A stretch of DNA of 64,000 bases from positions 124,001 through 188,000 of the forward strand of contig NZ_JAPEQG010000003.1 of NCBI RefSeq assembly GCF_026339735.1. Reading direction: 5' to 3'. Source of the DNA: Streptomyces sp. NBC_01669 (GTDB lineage Bacteria > Actinomycetota > Actinomycetes > Streptomycetales > Streptomycetaceae). Shown piece by piece: positions 1 through 8,762 of the stretch. The position numbers and the translations under genes were made by a program. Position 1 is the first letter of the stretch. Every line of letters begins with the position of its first letter. Under the pieces are notes generated by a model that was not told the origin of the DNA, made no database searches, and was given only the letters and a program-made list of their open reading frames with translations.

Positions 1-73
1 CGCTTGGCGGTGTCCCATCAGCCGAAGCGGATGCCGCCGCCAGGCTTCTCCTCCTCCACAACCTGTGGCAGCC

Positions 74-1468
74 CTAGTACTGCAACCGCATCTGCCGTGA
101 CGGGTGGCGGATTGGCTCGTTGTTCCGACTGTGCGATGAATCGTTGACGGTTGAGCAGGTCGAGTCGTGGTCCGAGGGGATAGCCGGGTTCCATGCCCGG
201 TTCGCCCATCGTTTCGGCAGGTCGGAGCCCCGCGAGCGGGCGTCGGACTACCTGAACGGGTTGCTCGCGCCGCTTGAGAAAAAGAACGGGTGGACGCTGT
301 CGGAGCAGGTCGGGCAGTTGCGCCCCGACGGCGTCCAGCGCCTGCTCAACCACTCCGACTGGGACGAGAACGCGGTCCGCGACGATGTGCGGGACTTCGT
401 CGTGGAGACCATCGGTGCCAAGGATGCGGTGCTGATCGGCGACGACACCGGCTTCCTGAAGAAGGGCACCAAGTCCGCCGGCGTCCAGCGTCAGTACACC
501 GGCACAGCCGGCCGCACGGAGAACAGCCAGATCGGAACATTCCTGGCCTACGCCTCCGCCAGGGGGCGGGCGTTGATCGACCGCGAGCTCTACATCCCTG
601 TCTCCTGGACGGATGACCGTGACCGCTGCCGCGCGGCCGGGATCGACGACAAAGTCCCCTTCGCGACCAAGAACGAGCACTTCAAGTGGATGCTGCAACG
701 CGCCATCGACGCGGGTGTCCCGTTCGCGTGGGTCACCGCTGACGAGGCATACGGGCAGGTCAAGCACCTGCGAGTGTGGCTGGAGAAACGTCGGGTCGCG
801 CATGTGCTGGCCACGAAGGTCAACGACACCGTGATCGCCGCGCGCGGGGCGGACGCGCGGGTGGACCAGTTGGTCGCCGCGCTGCCCCGCCAGCGGTGGA
901 AACGGATCTCCGGCGGGGCCGGCGCGCACGGTGAGCGGATTTACGACTGGGCGCGTGTCGCGATCCGCCCGTACTGGGAGAACGGCTTCGGGCACTGGGT
1001 ACTGGCCCGACGCAGCGTCAGCGACCCGAGCGAGATCGCCCACTACGTCTGCTACGGCCCGGTCACCTCCCGACTGAAAGACCTGGTCAAAGTGGCTGCC
1101 GCGAGGTGGGCGGTGGAGGAGTGCTTCCAGACCGCGAAGGGAGAGTGCGGTCTGGACCACTACCAGGTGCGGCTCTACCGGGCCTGGTACCGCCACATCA
1201 CCCTGGCCATGGCCGCCCTCGCCTACCTGACCGCCATCCGCGCCGCAGAAGCCACAAAAGGGGCACTCTCGACGACGAGCAGGACCTCATACCCCTCAGC
1301 GTCCCGGAGATCCGCCGGTTGATGGGCCACGTCGTCGTCACGCGCCACTGCCACAGCAACGAGCACCATCTGCACTGGTCACGCTTCCGACGGCGCAGCC
1401 AGGCCCGAGCCCGCCGCTCCCACTACAAACGCCGAGGCCACATTCTCCAGATGCGGTTGCAGTACTAG
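74..1468. mobile_element. IS701-family insertion sequence with CTAG target duplication
   Basis: Perfect inverted repeats lie at 78-94 and 1448-1464 (TACTGCAACCGCATCTG and its complement). They are bracketed by CTAG at 74-77 and 1465-1468. IS701-family elements are known to duplicate a 4-bp YTAR target, so CTAG is read as the duplication and the element proper as 78-1464. One transposase gene fills it. To the left, a minus-strand frame ending at base 18 (tail VVEEEKPGGGIRFG) suggests the 3' end of an unidentified gene. Confidence 0.9.
120..1468 (+). pseudogene. IS701-family transposase, frameshifted near its 3' end
   Basis: DDE transposase of the IS701 family. Candidate catalytic positions are the Asp in LIGDDTGFLKKG, the Asp in WVTADEAYG and the Glu in EECFQTAKGE. 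The first frame (TTG start at 120) runs to about 1255, then reads into a non-family tail ending at 1322. The expected tail (LIPLSVPEIRRL to RRSHYKRRG) continues in the -1 frame to 1468. The switch point is an AAAAGGGG run at 1256-1263. The string is not a canonical X XXY YYZ slippery heptamer, so an indel or sequencing error is more likely than programmed frameshifting. The rebuilt stop TAG (1466-1468) lies in the duplicated CTAG, so the target supplies the stop. Start uncertain. Confidence 0.85.
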
Positions 1469-1475
1469 CCATGAG

Positions 1476-1513
1476 CCGGGCTCGGCGCCCACGGGGGGAG
1501 GGGCCGAGCCCGG
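1476..1513. terminator. Strong hairpin beside the IS701 element
   Basis: An 11-bp perfect stem (CCGGGCTCGGC at 1476-1486, GCCGAGCCCGG at 1503-1513) with a 16-nt loop and no T-tract. It lies just outside the right target duplication, so it was probably the terminator region of the gene end that the IS701 element entered. Confidence 0.5.
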
Positions 1514-1863
1514 CCACCTGGTCAACATATCGGGTCAGGACGGACAACGGGCCCGTGTCCCCGTGAGACTAGCCAAAAACCTTCCTCTGGCTGTCCGTGA
1601 TCGGCCTTGCCGCCCCTTCCTGCCTGCCCGTCAGCCAGCCTCCCTGCCCGCTTCGTTCGCTGCCAACGGCTCCAGCTCGGCTTCGAGCTGCGCCGCCCGA
1701 CGGGGCGTGACCGATCCGCTCGATTTCACCCGGACCAGCGGGGAGACCCCAGCGGGACAGCCGCCGCACCGCAAGGGGCGCGCCGATCATCTTGGACTGA
1801 ACGACCGCGTGCGGCCGCCTTCGCCACCATCCCCTCCGACGGACACCGGTAGGCTTCTTGATC
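1514..1863. other. Gene-free stretch upstream of the lipoprotein gene
   Basis: No convincing reading frame is visible on either strand. The end of the stretch holds TAGGCT (1851-1856), a good -10 hexamer placed seven bases before the ATG of the next gene, which suggests a leaderless transcript. Confidence 0.4.
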
Positions 1864-2418
1864 ATGCACATAACAACGCGCGGATCGATCGTCGGCCCCG
1901 TCGCTCTCACCACTGTCCTTCTGGCCGCGGTCACCGGTTGCTCGTCCGACTCCGACAAGGGTGACAGCGGTTCCAAGCTGCTCGGAGGGCTCGAAACCCT
2001 GGCCGGCGACAACGGCGCGAAGCAGGTGACCTTTCTCGACGCGGCCAGGGTACGGAAGCTGAGCAAGGGCGACTCGAAGCGGTTCAGCTCCGTCGCGCAG
2101 CCGGTCAGCTCCCTGCTGAACTCGTACCAGCCCGGGCCATGGGGGCAGCACCTGAAGGTGACCCAGATCGACACCGCAGTCGACACGGCCGAGGCAGGCC
2201 ACTGGGAGGGCTCGTTCGACGCACCGGCGATCACTAAATCGCTGAAGTCCAACGGCTACACGCAGAGCGAAAGGGGAGCACCAAGCGCAGGCAGGCGATG
2301 CCGCACATGTGGCCGCGCCACCCCCAAGAGCCGCCAGGACGCAGCCCCCTGGGAGGCCGGGGAAGCAGCCTCCGGCGTTCAGTACGCTCACCCCTCATGG
2401 GACTGGACATCAGCGTGA
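1864..2418 (+). CDS. Putative lipoprotein, probably 3'-truncated
   Basis: Starts MHITTRGSIVGPVALTTV and has a type II signal peptide with lipobox VTGC near residue 26, followed by a Ser/Asp-rich linker, so it should be exported and lipidated. ATG 1864 is preferred over TTG 1858 because the -10-like TAGGCT ends seven bases upstream. After about residue 135 (NGYTQSERGAPS) the sequence turns into low-complexity Arg/Ala/Gly text and overlaps the next gene by 22 bp. This reads like a frame running through a deletion scar, not a native C-terminus. Function unknown. Confidence 0.55.
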   Translation: MHITTRGSIVGPVALTTVLLAAVTGCSSDSDKGDSGSKLLGGLETLAGDNGAKQVTFLDAARVRKLSKGDSKRFSSVAQPVSSLLNSYQPGPWGQHLKVTQIDTAVDTAEAGHWEGSFDAPAITKSLKSNGYTQSERGAPSAGRRCRTCGRATPKSRQDAAPWEAGEAASGVQYAHPSWDWTSA

Positions 2419-3014
2419 TGATCGCCGACTGGTCATGGCTGGGCGAGGTTGCTCCCCGCGAGCGGCTGGCACGGCTGAGGGATGCCTGGTATGCCGAAGA
2501 GACGGGCCTGTGGTGCCGCGAAGAGTCCGCCGTAGAGGGCGAATGGGAGCGACCGGGAGGACCCGCCGGCGCGTTCTTCGACGTCTATGAGTTCCGTGGC
2601 ACCTGCGGCTCGTTCAAGGCGCACTTCTGGGCAGGACACCGCTGGGAACGGATCCGCGACCATGCCGACCCGGAGGTACGGACCGGGCTGGACACCTTGC
2701 TGTGCGGGCTGATCTGGGATGGGCCGGACGATGAGGCACCGCACATGGACCCGGGCTTCTTCCCCGACGACCCTGCCCTCTTCTACGGCGTGCTGCTCGC
2801 GCGGTCGCCCGACAGCGTGCGGGAGCTGGCCGCGACCTGGGAACAGGTACGGCCCCGGCTCGGCGGGCTGCGCAGGGCCTTCACCGAGCAAGCAGCCGTA
2901 CCTGGTGCGTGGGTCGGGCACTTCGACGCGTTCACCGACCTGCTGGAGGACTGGGGGCGCGTGTTGACCGAGGCCACCCGGCGGGGCTGGGGCGTCGTAG
3001 GACTGAGCGAGTAA
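2397..3014 (+). CDS. Conserved hypothetical protein with Trp/Asp-rich composition
   Basis: Begins MGLDISVMIADWSWLGEVAP, about 205 residues. No family is recognised. The C-terminus (FDAFTDLLEDWGRVLTEATRRGWGVVGL) closely resembles a fragment encoded at 20149-20361 (FEDFTALLCEWGDVTTEAARRGWGLVGL), so this gene has a decayed relative in the same window. TACGCT at 2383-2388 ends eight bases before the ATG and could drive a leaderless transcript. A longer in-frame upstream start exists at 2298, but its Arg/Pro-rich extension looks non-coding. Confidence 0.6.
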   Translation: MGLDISVMIADWSWLGEVAPRERLARLRDAWYAEETGLWCREESAVEGEWERPGGPAGAFFDVYEFRGTCGSFKAHFWAGHRWERIRDHADPEVRTGLDTLLCGLIWDGPDDEAPHMDPGFFPDDPALFYGVLLARSPDSVRELAATWEQVRPRLGGLRRAFTEQAAVPGAWVGHFDAFTDLLEDWGRVLTEATRRGWGVVGLSE

Positions 3015-3036
3015 CGCGGGGCTGCGCACCCCGCGC

Positions 3037-3213
3037 GTGCTACTCCGTCTGGCCTGTCTGACTGTCACGAACGCTGTTGCGGAGCTGCGGGTGCTGCCGA
3101 TGAGCGACCGGGACAAGCACGTGGAGATCCTCGTTCTGCGGTACCAGATCACCGTCCTTGAGCGGCAACTGGGTCCGAGCAGGGTCCGGTTCGCAGCGGA
3201 GGACCGTCTGTAA
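3037..3213 (+). pseudogene. N-terminal fragment of an integrase-core transposase
   Basis: Reads VLLRLACLTVTNAVAELRVLP then MSDRDKHVEILVLRYQITVL and stops at TAA 3211. The pattern matches the start of actinomycete integrase-core (IS481/IS3-like) proteins, which continue for about 300 residues. Only the first 58 codons remain. The first 37 bp recur exactly at 7946-7982. Confidence 0.55.
3039..3075. repeat. 37-bp exact repeat, copy 1
   Basis: Identical to 7946-7982. Both copies encode LLRLACLTVTNA, the start of the same transposase family, and diverge right after. This suggests two independent truncated insertions of related elements. Confidence 0.8.
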
Positions 3214-3541
3214 GCGCCCCGCCGACCTGAAGAACGAGTTCTACGAGCGTGTCCGCACCGAGACGAAGTAACTCCCCGAATCGGAACGGCGACTTCGGAA
3301 AACCGTCTCCGACCTGAAAGAAACTGTTGTCGTACAGAAAGCCGAGATCACAGCGCTCCGACACCAAGTCACTCAACTCGCGCTCGCGAACGCCGTCCGC
3401 ACCTTTCAGGGCAAGGAGAGGCACTCGGAAGGGACTCCGGACAACGTCGTCCCCCTCCATCCGACGAAAGGGGTGACCGCCGGTCGTCCCCGCCGCATGC
3501 GGTTGGGTGCGGCCTCCAGAGGGAAGCCTGACCAGGAGGTG
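3212..3541 (+). pseudogene. Decayed gene with a heptad-like coiled-coil segment
   Basis: One frame gives KRPADLKNEFYERVRTETK, a TAA stop, then SERRLRKTVSDLKETVVVQK, AEITALRHQVTQLALANAV and a PLHPTKG stretch. The Leu/Val spacing suggests a coiled coil, as in small accessory proteins found next to actinomycete recombinases, but I cannot name the family. The in-frame stop and loss of a recognisable tail near 3541 mark it as a remnant. Bases 3542-3739 hold nothing I can identify. Confidence 0.3.
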
Positions 3542-3739
3542 GGGCTTCATTCCGGCCGTGACGGTCGAAGCCGACTCCACCCGGGCGATGACAAGCGGTC
3601 CACGATTCCCCCACGTCACCACTTGCACGCTCCGCGCCTTGGCGCCCTGACGTGGAGATGTTGTGCGCCGATGGCCGCACGTCGTCTGCGGCGGTTCCGG
3701 ATGACCGTTCGCAGAGGCGGACATCCGTCCGTCGAAGTG

Positions 3740-4507
3740 CTACTGCTCGTAGCGCCGACGCGCGAGATGGACGGTGATGTCGGCGACAATCTCGACCGTC
3801 TCGGGCAGGAGCTGCATGATCCGGCTGAGTACCTGCTCTTGCTCCAAGGCCGGCAATACGAGATAGGCCGAGATGGTCGAGAGATGGCCGACATAGTCGC
3901 GAGCACTCATCGTCAAGCGCCGTTCCACCACTGACTGTTGAACACCGGTGAACCACTCCGAGCGCTGGAGTTCTGTACCCGGCCACTGCATGTCATGCCC
4001 TTCAGGGATCCCGTCCGGGGACGGAACCTCGTCGCTCTCCAAGAACGGTGCCCGTGCCGCGCGAACAGCTTCCGCCACAGCCGGGTCAGCCAGCCGGACT
4101 GGCCCGCCGAAAGAGGCAAACACGCCCCCCGGCTCCAGCAGCTCGGCCATGCGTGACCACCGACCCTCCGGGTTCGTCCAATGCAGCGCTGCTGCCGCAT
4201 AGACCAGCCCGTACCTCTCGCCCGGTCGAAGGTCCTCGAACGCGGCTTGCACCGTCCTGACGTTTGCCGGCACGTGCTTGCGCAGCTCGGCAAGCATGGC
4301 CCCGTCAGGCTCAGTCGCGGTGACCCTGACCCCCCGTTGAGCGAGCAGTCGGGTTGCTTTGCCTGTCCCAGCGCCAATCTCGAGGGCAGTCAGAACCGGG
4401 TGACCCGCATAGGCCATCACCATGTCGAAAAGTTCCACGGGATACCCCGGCCGGAACCGTTCGTACGCTTCCGCCATCACCCCGAAGCTCAGTGCGCGTC
4501 CAGACAT
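3740..4507 (-). CDS. Class I SAM-dependent methyltransferase
   Basis: About 255 residues. Motif I (ALEIGAGTGKATRLLAQRG, residues ~40-60) is the SAM-binding loop, followed by the acidic ATEPDGAML and a motif IV-like region (VYAAAALHWTNPEGRW), typical of the UbiE/Methyltransf_11 and _25 group. The substrate cannot be told. Two starts are possible: ATG 4516 (MLDMSGRA) or ATG 4507 (MSGRA). CAGGAT on the minus strand lies seven bases before 4507, so a leaderless start there is preferred. The gene is flanked by remnants and appears monocistronic. Confidence 0.85.
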   Translation of the reverse strand: MSGRALSFGVMAEAYERFRPGYPVELFDMVMAYAGHPVLTALEIGAGTGKATRLLAQRGVRVTATEPDGAMLAELRKHVPANVRTVQAAFEDLRPGERYGLVYAAAALHWTNPEGRWSRMAELLEPGGVFASFGGPVRLADPAVAEAVRAARAPFLESDEVPSPDGIPEGHDMQWPGTELQRSEWFTGVQQSVVERRLTMSARDYVGHLSTISAYLVLPALEQEQVLSRIMQLLPETVEIVADITVHLARRRYEQ

Positions 4508-4625
4508 GTCGAGCATCCTGGCACGATCTGCGCCGTCAACGCTTGGATTGATTTCGCACGACCGGGCCGCCCGATCACGGGCGAGGCTTCACCACCGTCT
4601 GGACCCTCCGCCAGGAGTGCCCGGG

Positions 4626-4850
4626 CCGCCCCGCGGACCTGCGGTGTCCTTGGGCGCGGCGCTGCTCGGGGCGCTGATCATCGGTCTGGCCGGGCTCTAC
4701 GGGGCCCGCGCCTCGGCACGGCTCGGCACCGTCCTGGGCTCCTTCGAGATCGCGGTCTTCGTGGTCTTCGCTGTGCTGCTGATCGGCAAGCCGGGCGGCC
4801 ACAACCCGCTCTCTGTCTTCGGCGCGGGCCACGTCGGCACCGGGCAGCGC
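4626..4850 (+). pseudogene. Fragment of an APC-family amino-acid permease
   Basis: Encodes LGAALLGALIIGLAGLYGAR and, further on, SFEIAVFVVFAVLLIGKPGG. These are two hydrophobic helices joined as in mid-protein segments of amino acid/polyamine/organocation transporters. There is no start, no other helices and no stop in context, so this is about 70 codons of a lost ~450-residue gene. Confidence 0.45.
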
Positions 4851-4865
4851 GCCCTCGGCGGGGTC

Positions 4866-4958
4866 CTGGACGCGGTGCTGCGCGCCGCAGTGGCAGGTGC
4901 CGAGGAGGTGGTCGGTGCCGGGCACCCAGTGGACGCGGAGCACCGCGTCGGACCTCAT
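4866..4958 (-). pseudogene. N-terminal fragment of a small conserved CHCGA-motif protein
   Basis: Reads MRSDAVLRVHWVPGTDHLLG then TCHCGAQHRVQDP before running into the opposite-strand permease fragment. The VPGTD..G.CHCGA pattern recalls a short actinomycete protein of unknown function. Only the first ~30 residues survive. The adjacent minus-strand tail at 4955-5056 (QELSINIDTGGLAAHRILAKL) looks like the C-terminus of a P-loop kinase-like protein but is too short to assign. Confidence 0.35.
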
Positions 4959-5076
4959 CGCGCGGCCAGCTTGGCCAGGATGCGGTGGGCGGCGAGGCCG
5001 CCGGTGTCGATGTTGATGCTGAGTTCCTGGTAGCCGGCGGGCTCACTGTCCAGGCAGCGCTGCAGCAGGTTGAGCG

Positions 5077-5652
5077 CGTCGACGTGTGGGACCGGCTGGA
5101 CCAGGTACTCCTGACCGAGCTGCACCAGGCGGGGAAGCTGGACTGGTCGCGGGCGGTGATCGACGGCTCGCACCGGCAGGCGCGTCGGGGCGGCCCCAAA
5201 CAGGTCCGAGCCCGGTCGACCGTGCAAGACCGGGCTCGAAACACCATGTGATCACCGACGCGAACGGCACCCCGCTGGCCGTTACGCTCACAGGCGGCAA
5301 CCGGCACGACAGCACCCAGCTACTGCCCCTGCTGGACGCGATACCGCACATCAAGGGCCGCAGAGGCAGGCCCCGCCACAGGCCACGGCAGCTGTTCGCC
5401 GACCGGGGCTACGACTACGACAAGTGCCGCCGCCTGCTGTGGAAGCGCGGGATCAAACCGGTCATCGCGCGACGCGGAGTACCCCACGGATCCGGACTCG
5501 GCACCGTCCGCTGGGTGGTGGAGCGCACGAACGCCTGGATCCACGGCTTTCGCCGCCTGCGATCCTGGGACATCCGTGACGACATACACGAAGCCTTCTT
5601 GAAGCTGGCCTGCTGCATCATCACCTATCGACGCGTTCAGGCATTGTGTTAG
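5077..5652 (+). pseudogene. IS5-family transposase, 5'-truncated and frameshifted
   Basis: DDE transposase of the IS5 group. Starts mid-protein (VWDRLDQVLLTELHQAGKLD, then WSRAVIDGSH with the first Asp). The frame shifts at CCCCAAA (5194-5200) and continues with TGPSPVDRARPGSKHHVITD, LFADRGYDYDKCRRLL (second Asp) and RWVVERTNAWIHGFRRL (Glu), ending at TAG 5650. The first ~90 residues are missing, so the copy cannot be active. Confidence 0.8.
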
Positions 5653-5690
5653 CGGTCTTACTTACGTGTAGCGACTTCGTGTCGCACACT

Positions 5691-5729
5691 GAGCGCTGTA
5701 GTTGACAGGTTTCGCCAACTACAGCGCTC
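5691..5729. terminator. 14-bp perfect hairpin between the IS5 remnant and ggt
   Basis: GAGCGCTGTAGTTG at 5691-5704 pairs perfectly with 5716-5729 around an 11-nt loop. It lies between two convergent genes and has no T-tract. A bidirectional terminator is the simplest reading. An end of the IS5 remnant is the alternative. Confidence 0.55.
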
Positions 5730-5874
5730 ATCGCGAGGCAAAGACGCGTTGCGATGGTGGGCTGTCAGGCCAACCCTTCTGGCGTGGGGGCGAGGAGACT
5801 GGCGATGGAGTCTGCGATTTCGTCGTAAGCACCGAGGCGTTGCGCGGGGCCCGAGTGATGCAACGTTCGCCGTG

Positions 5875-7734
5875 TCAACGGCTCTCGTTCACCACCATGG
5901 CCGAGCCGCCACCTCGCCGCTTGGGTTCGGCGACCGCCGTGACCTTCCCGTCGCGCTGGAACTCCAGTGCGGCCACCGCTCCGATCTCAGGGGAGGGGGT
6001 GAAGGTCTGTGGGGCCAGGACGAAGTGTTGGCCGAGGCCTTCGAGCGCGGTGCGCTCGGGTGAGTCGAGGAAGGCGGGTTCGGCGTCGGTCGTGGTCCGG
6101 TTCCGCTGCGAGATCCGCGGAGCGGCGACCGCGTCGGGCAGCGACATGCCCAGGTCGAGACGGTTGACGAGGGTCTGGAGCACCGTGGTGATGATGGTCG
6201 CGCCACCCGGCGAACCGACCGCGATCACCGGCTTTCCGTTCCGCAGCACGATCGTCGGCGACATGCTGCTGCGCGGGCGCTTGCCCGGCGCGGGCAGATT
6301 CGGGTCGGGTACCCCGGGGGTGAGCGGGGTGAAGTCGAAGTCGGTGAGCTCATTGTTGAGCAGGAAGCCACGTCCGGGCACGGTGATGGCCGAGCCTCCG
6401 GTCTGCTCGATCGTCAGGGTGTACGAGACCACGTTGCCCCAACGGTCGGCGGTCACCAGATGGGTCGTCGAGGGCCCCTCGTAAGGCTCCTGAGTGCCCT
6501 TCCCCCGGGCACAGCCGGTTGTCGCGTCGCGCGGGTCCGCCGGGGCCAACGGGCTGGTCAGCGTCGCGTCGGGCCGGATCAGGCAGGCCCGGTCCTTCGC
6601 GAACGTCTTGGACAGCAGTGCCTTCGTGGGCACGTCCGAGAAGGCGGGGTCGCCCACCCAGCGGTTGCGGTCGGCGAAGGCGATCCGGCTGGCTTCCAGG
6701 TAGTGGTGCAGCGCCTGGACCCGGTCGGCGGACGACAGCGGGAAGTTCTCCAGGATGTTGAGCGCTTCGCCGACGGTGGTGCCGCCTGAGGAGGACGGGG
6801 CCATGGAGTAGACGTCCAGCCCGTGGTACGTGGTGCGGGTCGGGTCCCGGCGCACCACCGCGTAGTTCGCGAGGTCGCGCCGTTCCATGAGTCCGGGCCA
6901 GAACGTACGGTCGGAGCCCTCGATCACCGGTGGGTTCTGCGCGGTACGCACCACATCACGCCCGATGTCGCCGTGGTAGAGCGCATCTATGCCCTCGCGG
7001 GACAGTTCTCGGTACGTACGGGCCAGGTCGGGGTTCCGGAAACGGCTGCCGACCACGGGGAGTTCACCGTTCGGCAGGAACAGCTCGGAGGTCGAGGTGA
7101 TGTCCCGGAAGCGGGCTTCGTTCATCGCCGTCTGGGCGCGGAATTCGTTGTTGACCACGAAGCCGTCGTCGGCGATCCGGGTGGCCGGGCGCAGTGCGCG
7201 CCCGAGCGAGACGGTGCCCCAGTCGTCCAGGGCCTTCTGCCAGGTCGCCGGGGTGCCCGGAACTCCCACGGACAGGCCGGAGTTGACCGCTTCCTGGAAC
7301 GGGATGGCTTTGCCCGTGGACGGGTCGACGAAGGAGTCGGAGCGCATCCGGGCCGGGGCCGTCTCTCGGCCGTCGATGGTGTGCACCTTCTTTTTGGCGG
7401 CGTCGTAGTACACGAAGTAGCCGCCGCCTCCTATGCCTGCCGAGTACGGCTCGACCACTCCGAGCGCGGCCGCGGTCGCCACCGCCGCATCGACCGCGTT
7501 GCCGCCGCGCCGCAGCACCTCGATGCCGGCCTGCGAGGCGTATGGGTTCACACTGGAGACCGCGCCCCCGCTGCCGGTGGCGACGGCCTGTTTGGGCGGC
7601 GGCTGGAGACGTGAGCCGGAGGGTGCTGCGGCAGCGCCTGCCGGGGATGAGCCGGCGGCTGCGGTGGGGAGGAGCAGAGGGAGAGCGAGGGCTGCCGCTG
7701 ACACGGCAGACACCAGGGTACGGCGGGCGATCAT
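5875..7734 (-). CDS. ggt: Gamma-glutamyltranspeptidase, secreted
   Basis: About 619 residues, full length for the family. An N-terminal signal (MIARRTLVSAVSAAALALP, then an Ala-rich tail) exports it. The large-subunit region carries GNAVDAAVATAAALGVVEPYS and GIGGGGYFVYY. The autoprocessing Thr nucleophile is in GPSTTHLVTADRWGN, and downstream PRSSMSPTIV and GSPGGATIITTV complete the active site. The family cleaves glutathione and transfers the gamma-glutamyl group. ATG 7734 is chosen because GGAGG lies just upstream and the signal peptide starts there. In-frame codons back to 7782 add a non-signal extension. The gene appears monocistronic. Confidence 0.93.
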   Translation of the reverse strand: MIARRTLVSAVSAAALALPLLLPTAAAGSSPAGAAAAPSGSRLQPPPKQAVATGSGGAVSSVNPYASQAGIEVLRRGGNAVDAAVATAAALGVVEPYSAGIGGGGYFVYYDAAKKKVHTIDGRETAPARMRSDSFVDPSTGKAIPFQEAVNSGLSVGVPGTPATWQKALDDWGTVSLGRALRPATRIADDGFVVNNEFRAQTAMNEARFRDITSTSELFLPNGELPVVGSRFRNPDLARTYRELSREGIDALYHGDIGRDVVRTAQNPPVIEGSDRTFWPGLMERRDLANYAVVRRDPTRTTYHGLDVYSMAPSSSGGTTVGEALNILENFPLSSADRVQALHHYLEASRIAFADRNRWVGDPAFSDVPTKALLSKTFAKDRACLIRPDATLTSPLAPADPRDATTGCARGKGTQEPYEGPSTTHLVTADRWGNVVSYTLTIEQTGGSAITVPGRGFLLNNELTDFDFTPLTPGVPDPNLPAPGKRPRSSMSPTIVLRNGKPVIAVGSPGGATIITTVLQTLVNRLDLGMSLPDAVAAPRISQRNRTTTDAEPAFLDSPERTALEGLGQHFVLAPQTFTPSPEIGAVAALEFQRDGKVTAVAEPKRRGGGSAMVVNESR

Positions 7735-7945
7735 CGAGCCTCCGAGGGCCTCGGGCGAGGGTGATTGCTGGCACTTTGGCAACAGTCGGCCTCATCAGCA
7801 ATGGATCTTGGAGATCTTTGCGGAACATCTGAGGTTCCTCGGCAGTAACCAGTGCGGTTCAACGACCCTGCGCCTGCCTGCATCCCCGTCCGCCCAGGTC
7901 ATCCCAGTGACAGCTGCGTCGGTGGGGGCGGCATGATGACCGTGC

Positions 7946-7982
7946 GCTACTCCGTCTGGCCTGTCTGACTGTCACGAACGCT
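7946..7982 (+). repeat. 37-bp exact repeat, copy 2
   Basis: Identical to 3039-3075. The frame reads ALLRLACLTVTNAFAPSG, the N-terminus of the same integrase-core transposase family, and loses similarity after the repeat. It marks a second truncated remnant of that transposase. Confidence 0.75.
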
Positions 7983-8189
7983 TTTGCCCCATCCGGCGGC
8001 CGGGTGCTGCTGACAGGTCAGCGTGCCGCCACGGCGGCACGCTGACGCGGCTGGCAGCTGCAAGCCCTCGGCACCACGGGCATGACCTGCGTCGGGACGA
8101 GGTACTTGGAACCGTGAGGTTGTGGTGACCTGGCGGTTCGTTTCTCGCAGCACACGCATGTGGGAACCAAATGGTCATGCTTTTTTGCA

Positions 8190-8594
8190 GCCTGCGGTGA
8201 ATTGCCACCTCTCCGGCGAGCTCGACGGCGGCCACCAGCTCGGGCCGCTTCGTGGCGCGGGTGGAGATCTTCTCCGCGAAGACGCGGATCACCTCCGCTT
8301 CCGCCATGGCGTCGAGCGCGCGTCCAGAGACGGCCTGGCGGTCGACGTACGGCAGTACCCCGGGCGCACATGGCCGACCGGCCCGGCGCCGGTGTTCACC
8401 GGCCGCGGCAGCTCGGTCCACACCGCGCCGGGCTTGCGCACCGCGGGGGTCGGGACGTTGAGCGCCTTGGCGAGCTGGGGCACGAGGCGGAAGCGGGCGG
8501 TGTGGTAGTGGATCGCGACCTTGCCCTTGCCGGTGCGGCAGGGCGAGCCCGGCGGGACGGCGCAGGTCGACATCGGACAGGCGTGCACTTCCAC
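8190..8594 (-). pseudogene. Serine recombinase with N-terminal zinc-ribbon motif, frameshifted and truncated
   Basis: From GTG 8594 the frame reads a Cys-rich head (HACPMSTCAVPPGSPCRTGKG), HTARFRLVPQLAKAL, then GYCRTSTARPSLDA, which matches the N-terminal catalytic strand of resolvase-type recombinases where the Ser nucleophile sits. Near 8310 the frame shifts and continues as RALDAMAEAEVIRVFAEKIS and TRATKRPELVAAVELAGE. The rest of the ~200-residue catalytic domain and the DNA-binding domain are absent. An ATGAAAC/GTTTCAT repeat cluster lies just upstream (8671-8738). Confidence 0.6.
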
Positions 8595-8712
8595 GCGCTT
8601 GAAGTCGTCACTCGTGATCCGGAAGCGTTTTATGAGAGTGTTTCAGACGTTCAGTGGTTTGCAACAACCCATGAAACATGAAAAGCCCTGCATGATCGGC
8701 GGCGGGGGCTGT

Positions 8713-8738
8713 GTTTCATGAGTGTTCGCCTATGAAAC
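8713..8738. promoter_or_regulatory. GTTTCAT-N12-ATGAAAC inverted repeat
   Basis: GTTTCAT at 8713-8719 and ATGAAAC at 8732-8738 form a 7-bp inverted repeat. Two further ATGAAA units sit at 8671-8683. The cluster is upstream of the recombinase remnant and downstream of the VOC gene. It could be an operator or a former recombination site. Confidence 0.35.
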
Positions 8739-8762
8739 GCAGCCCACCCGATAACAGCCGTG

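Noticed and set aside
1256..1263. AAAAGGGG in the IS701 transposase as a programmed -1 frameshift site
   Set aside because: It does not fit the X XXY YYZ re-pairing rule (the second codon would mispair), IS701 elements are not known to use frameshifting, and other homopolymer breaks occur nearby.
4181..5251. A 356-codon plus-strand frame across the methyltransferase end and IS5 remnant
   Set aside because: Only its last ~40 codons (from ~5077) match the IS5 transposase. The rest is complement of the methyltransferase or permease and kinase scraps.
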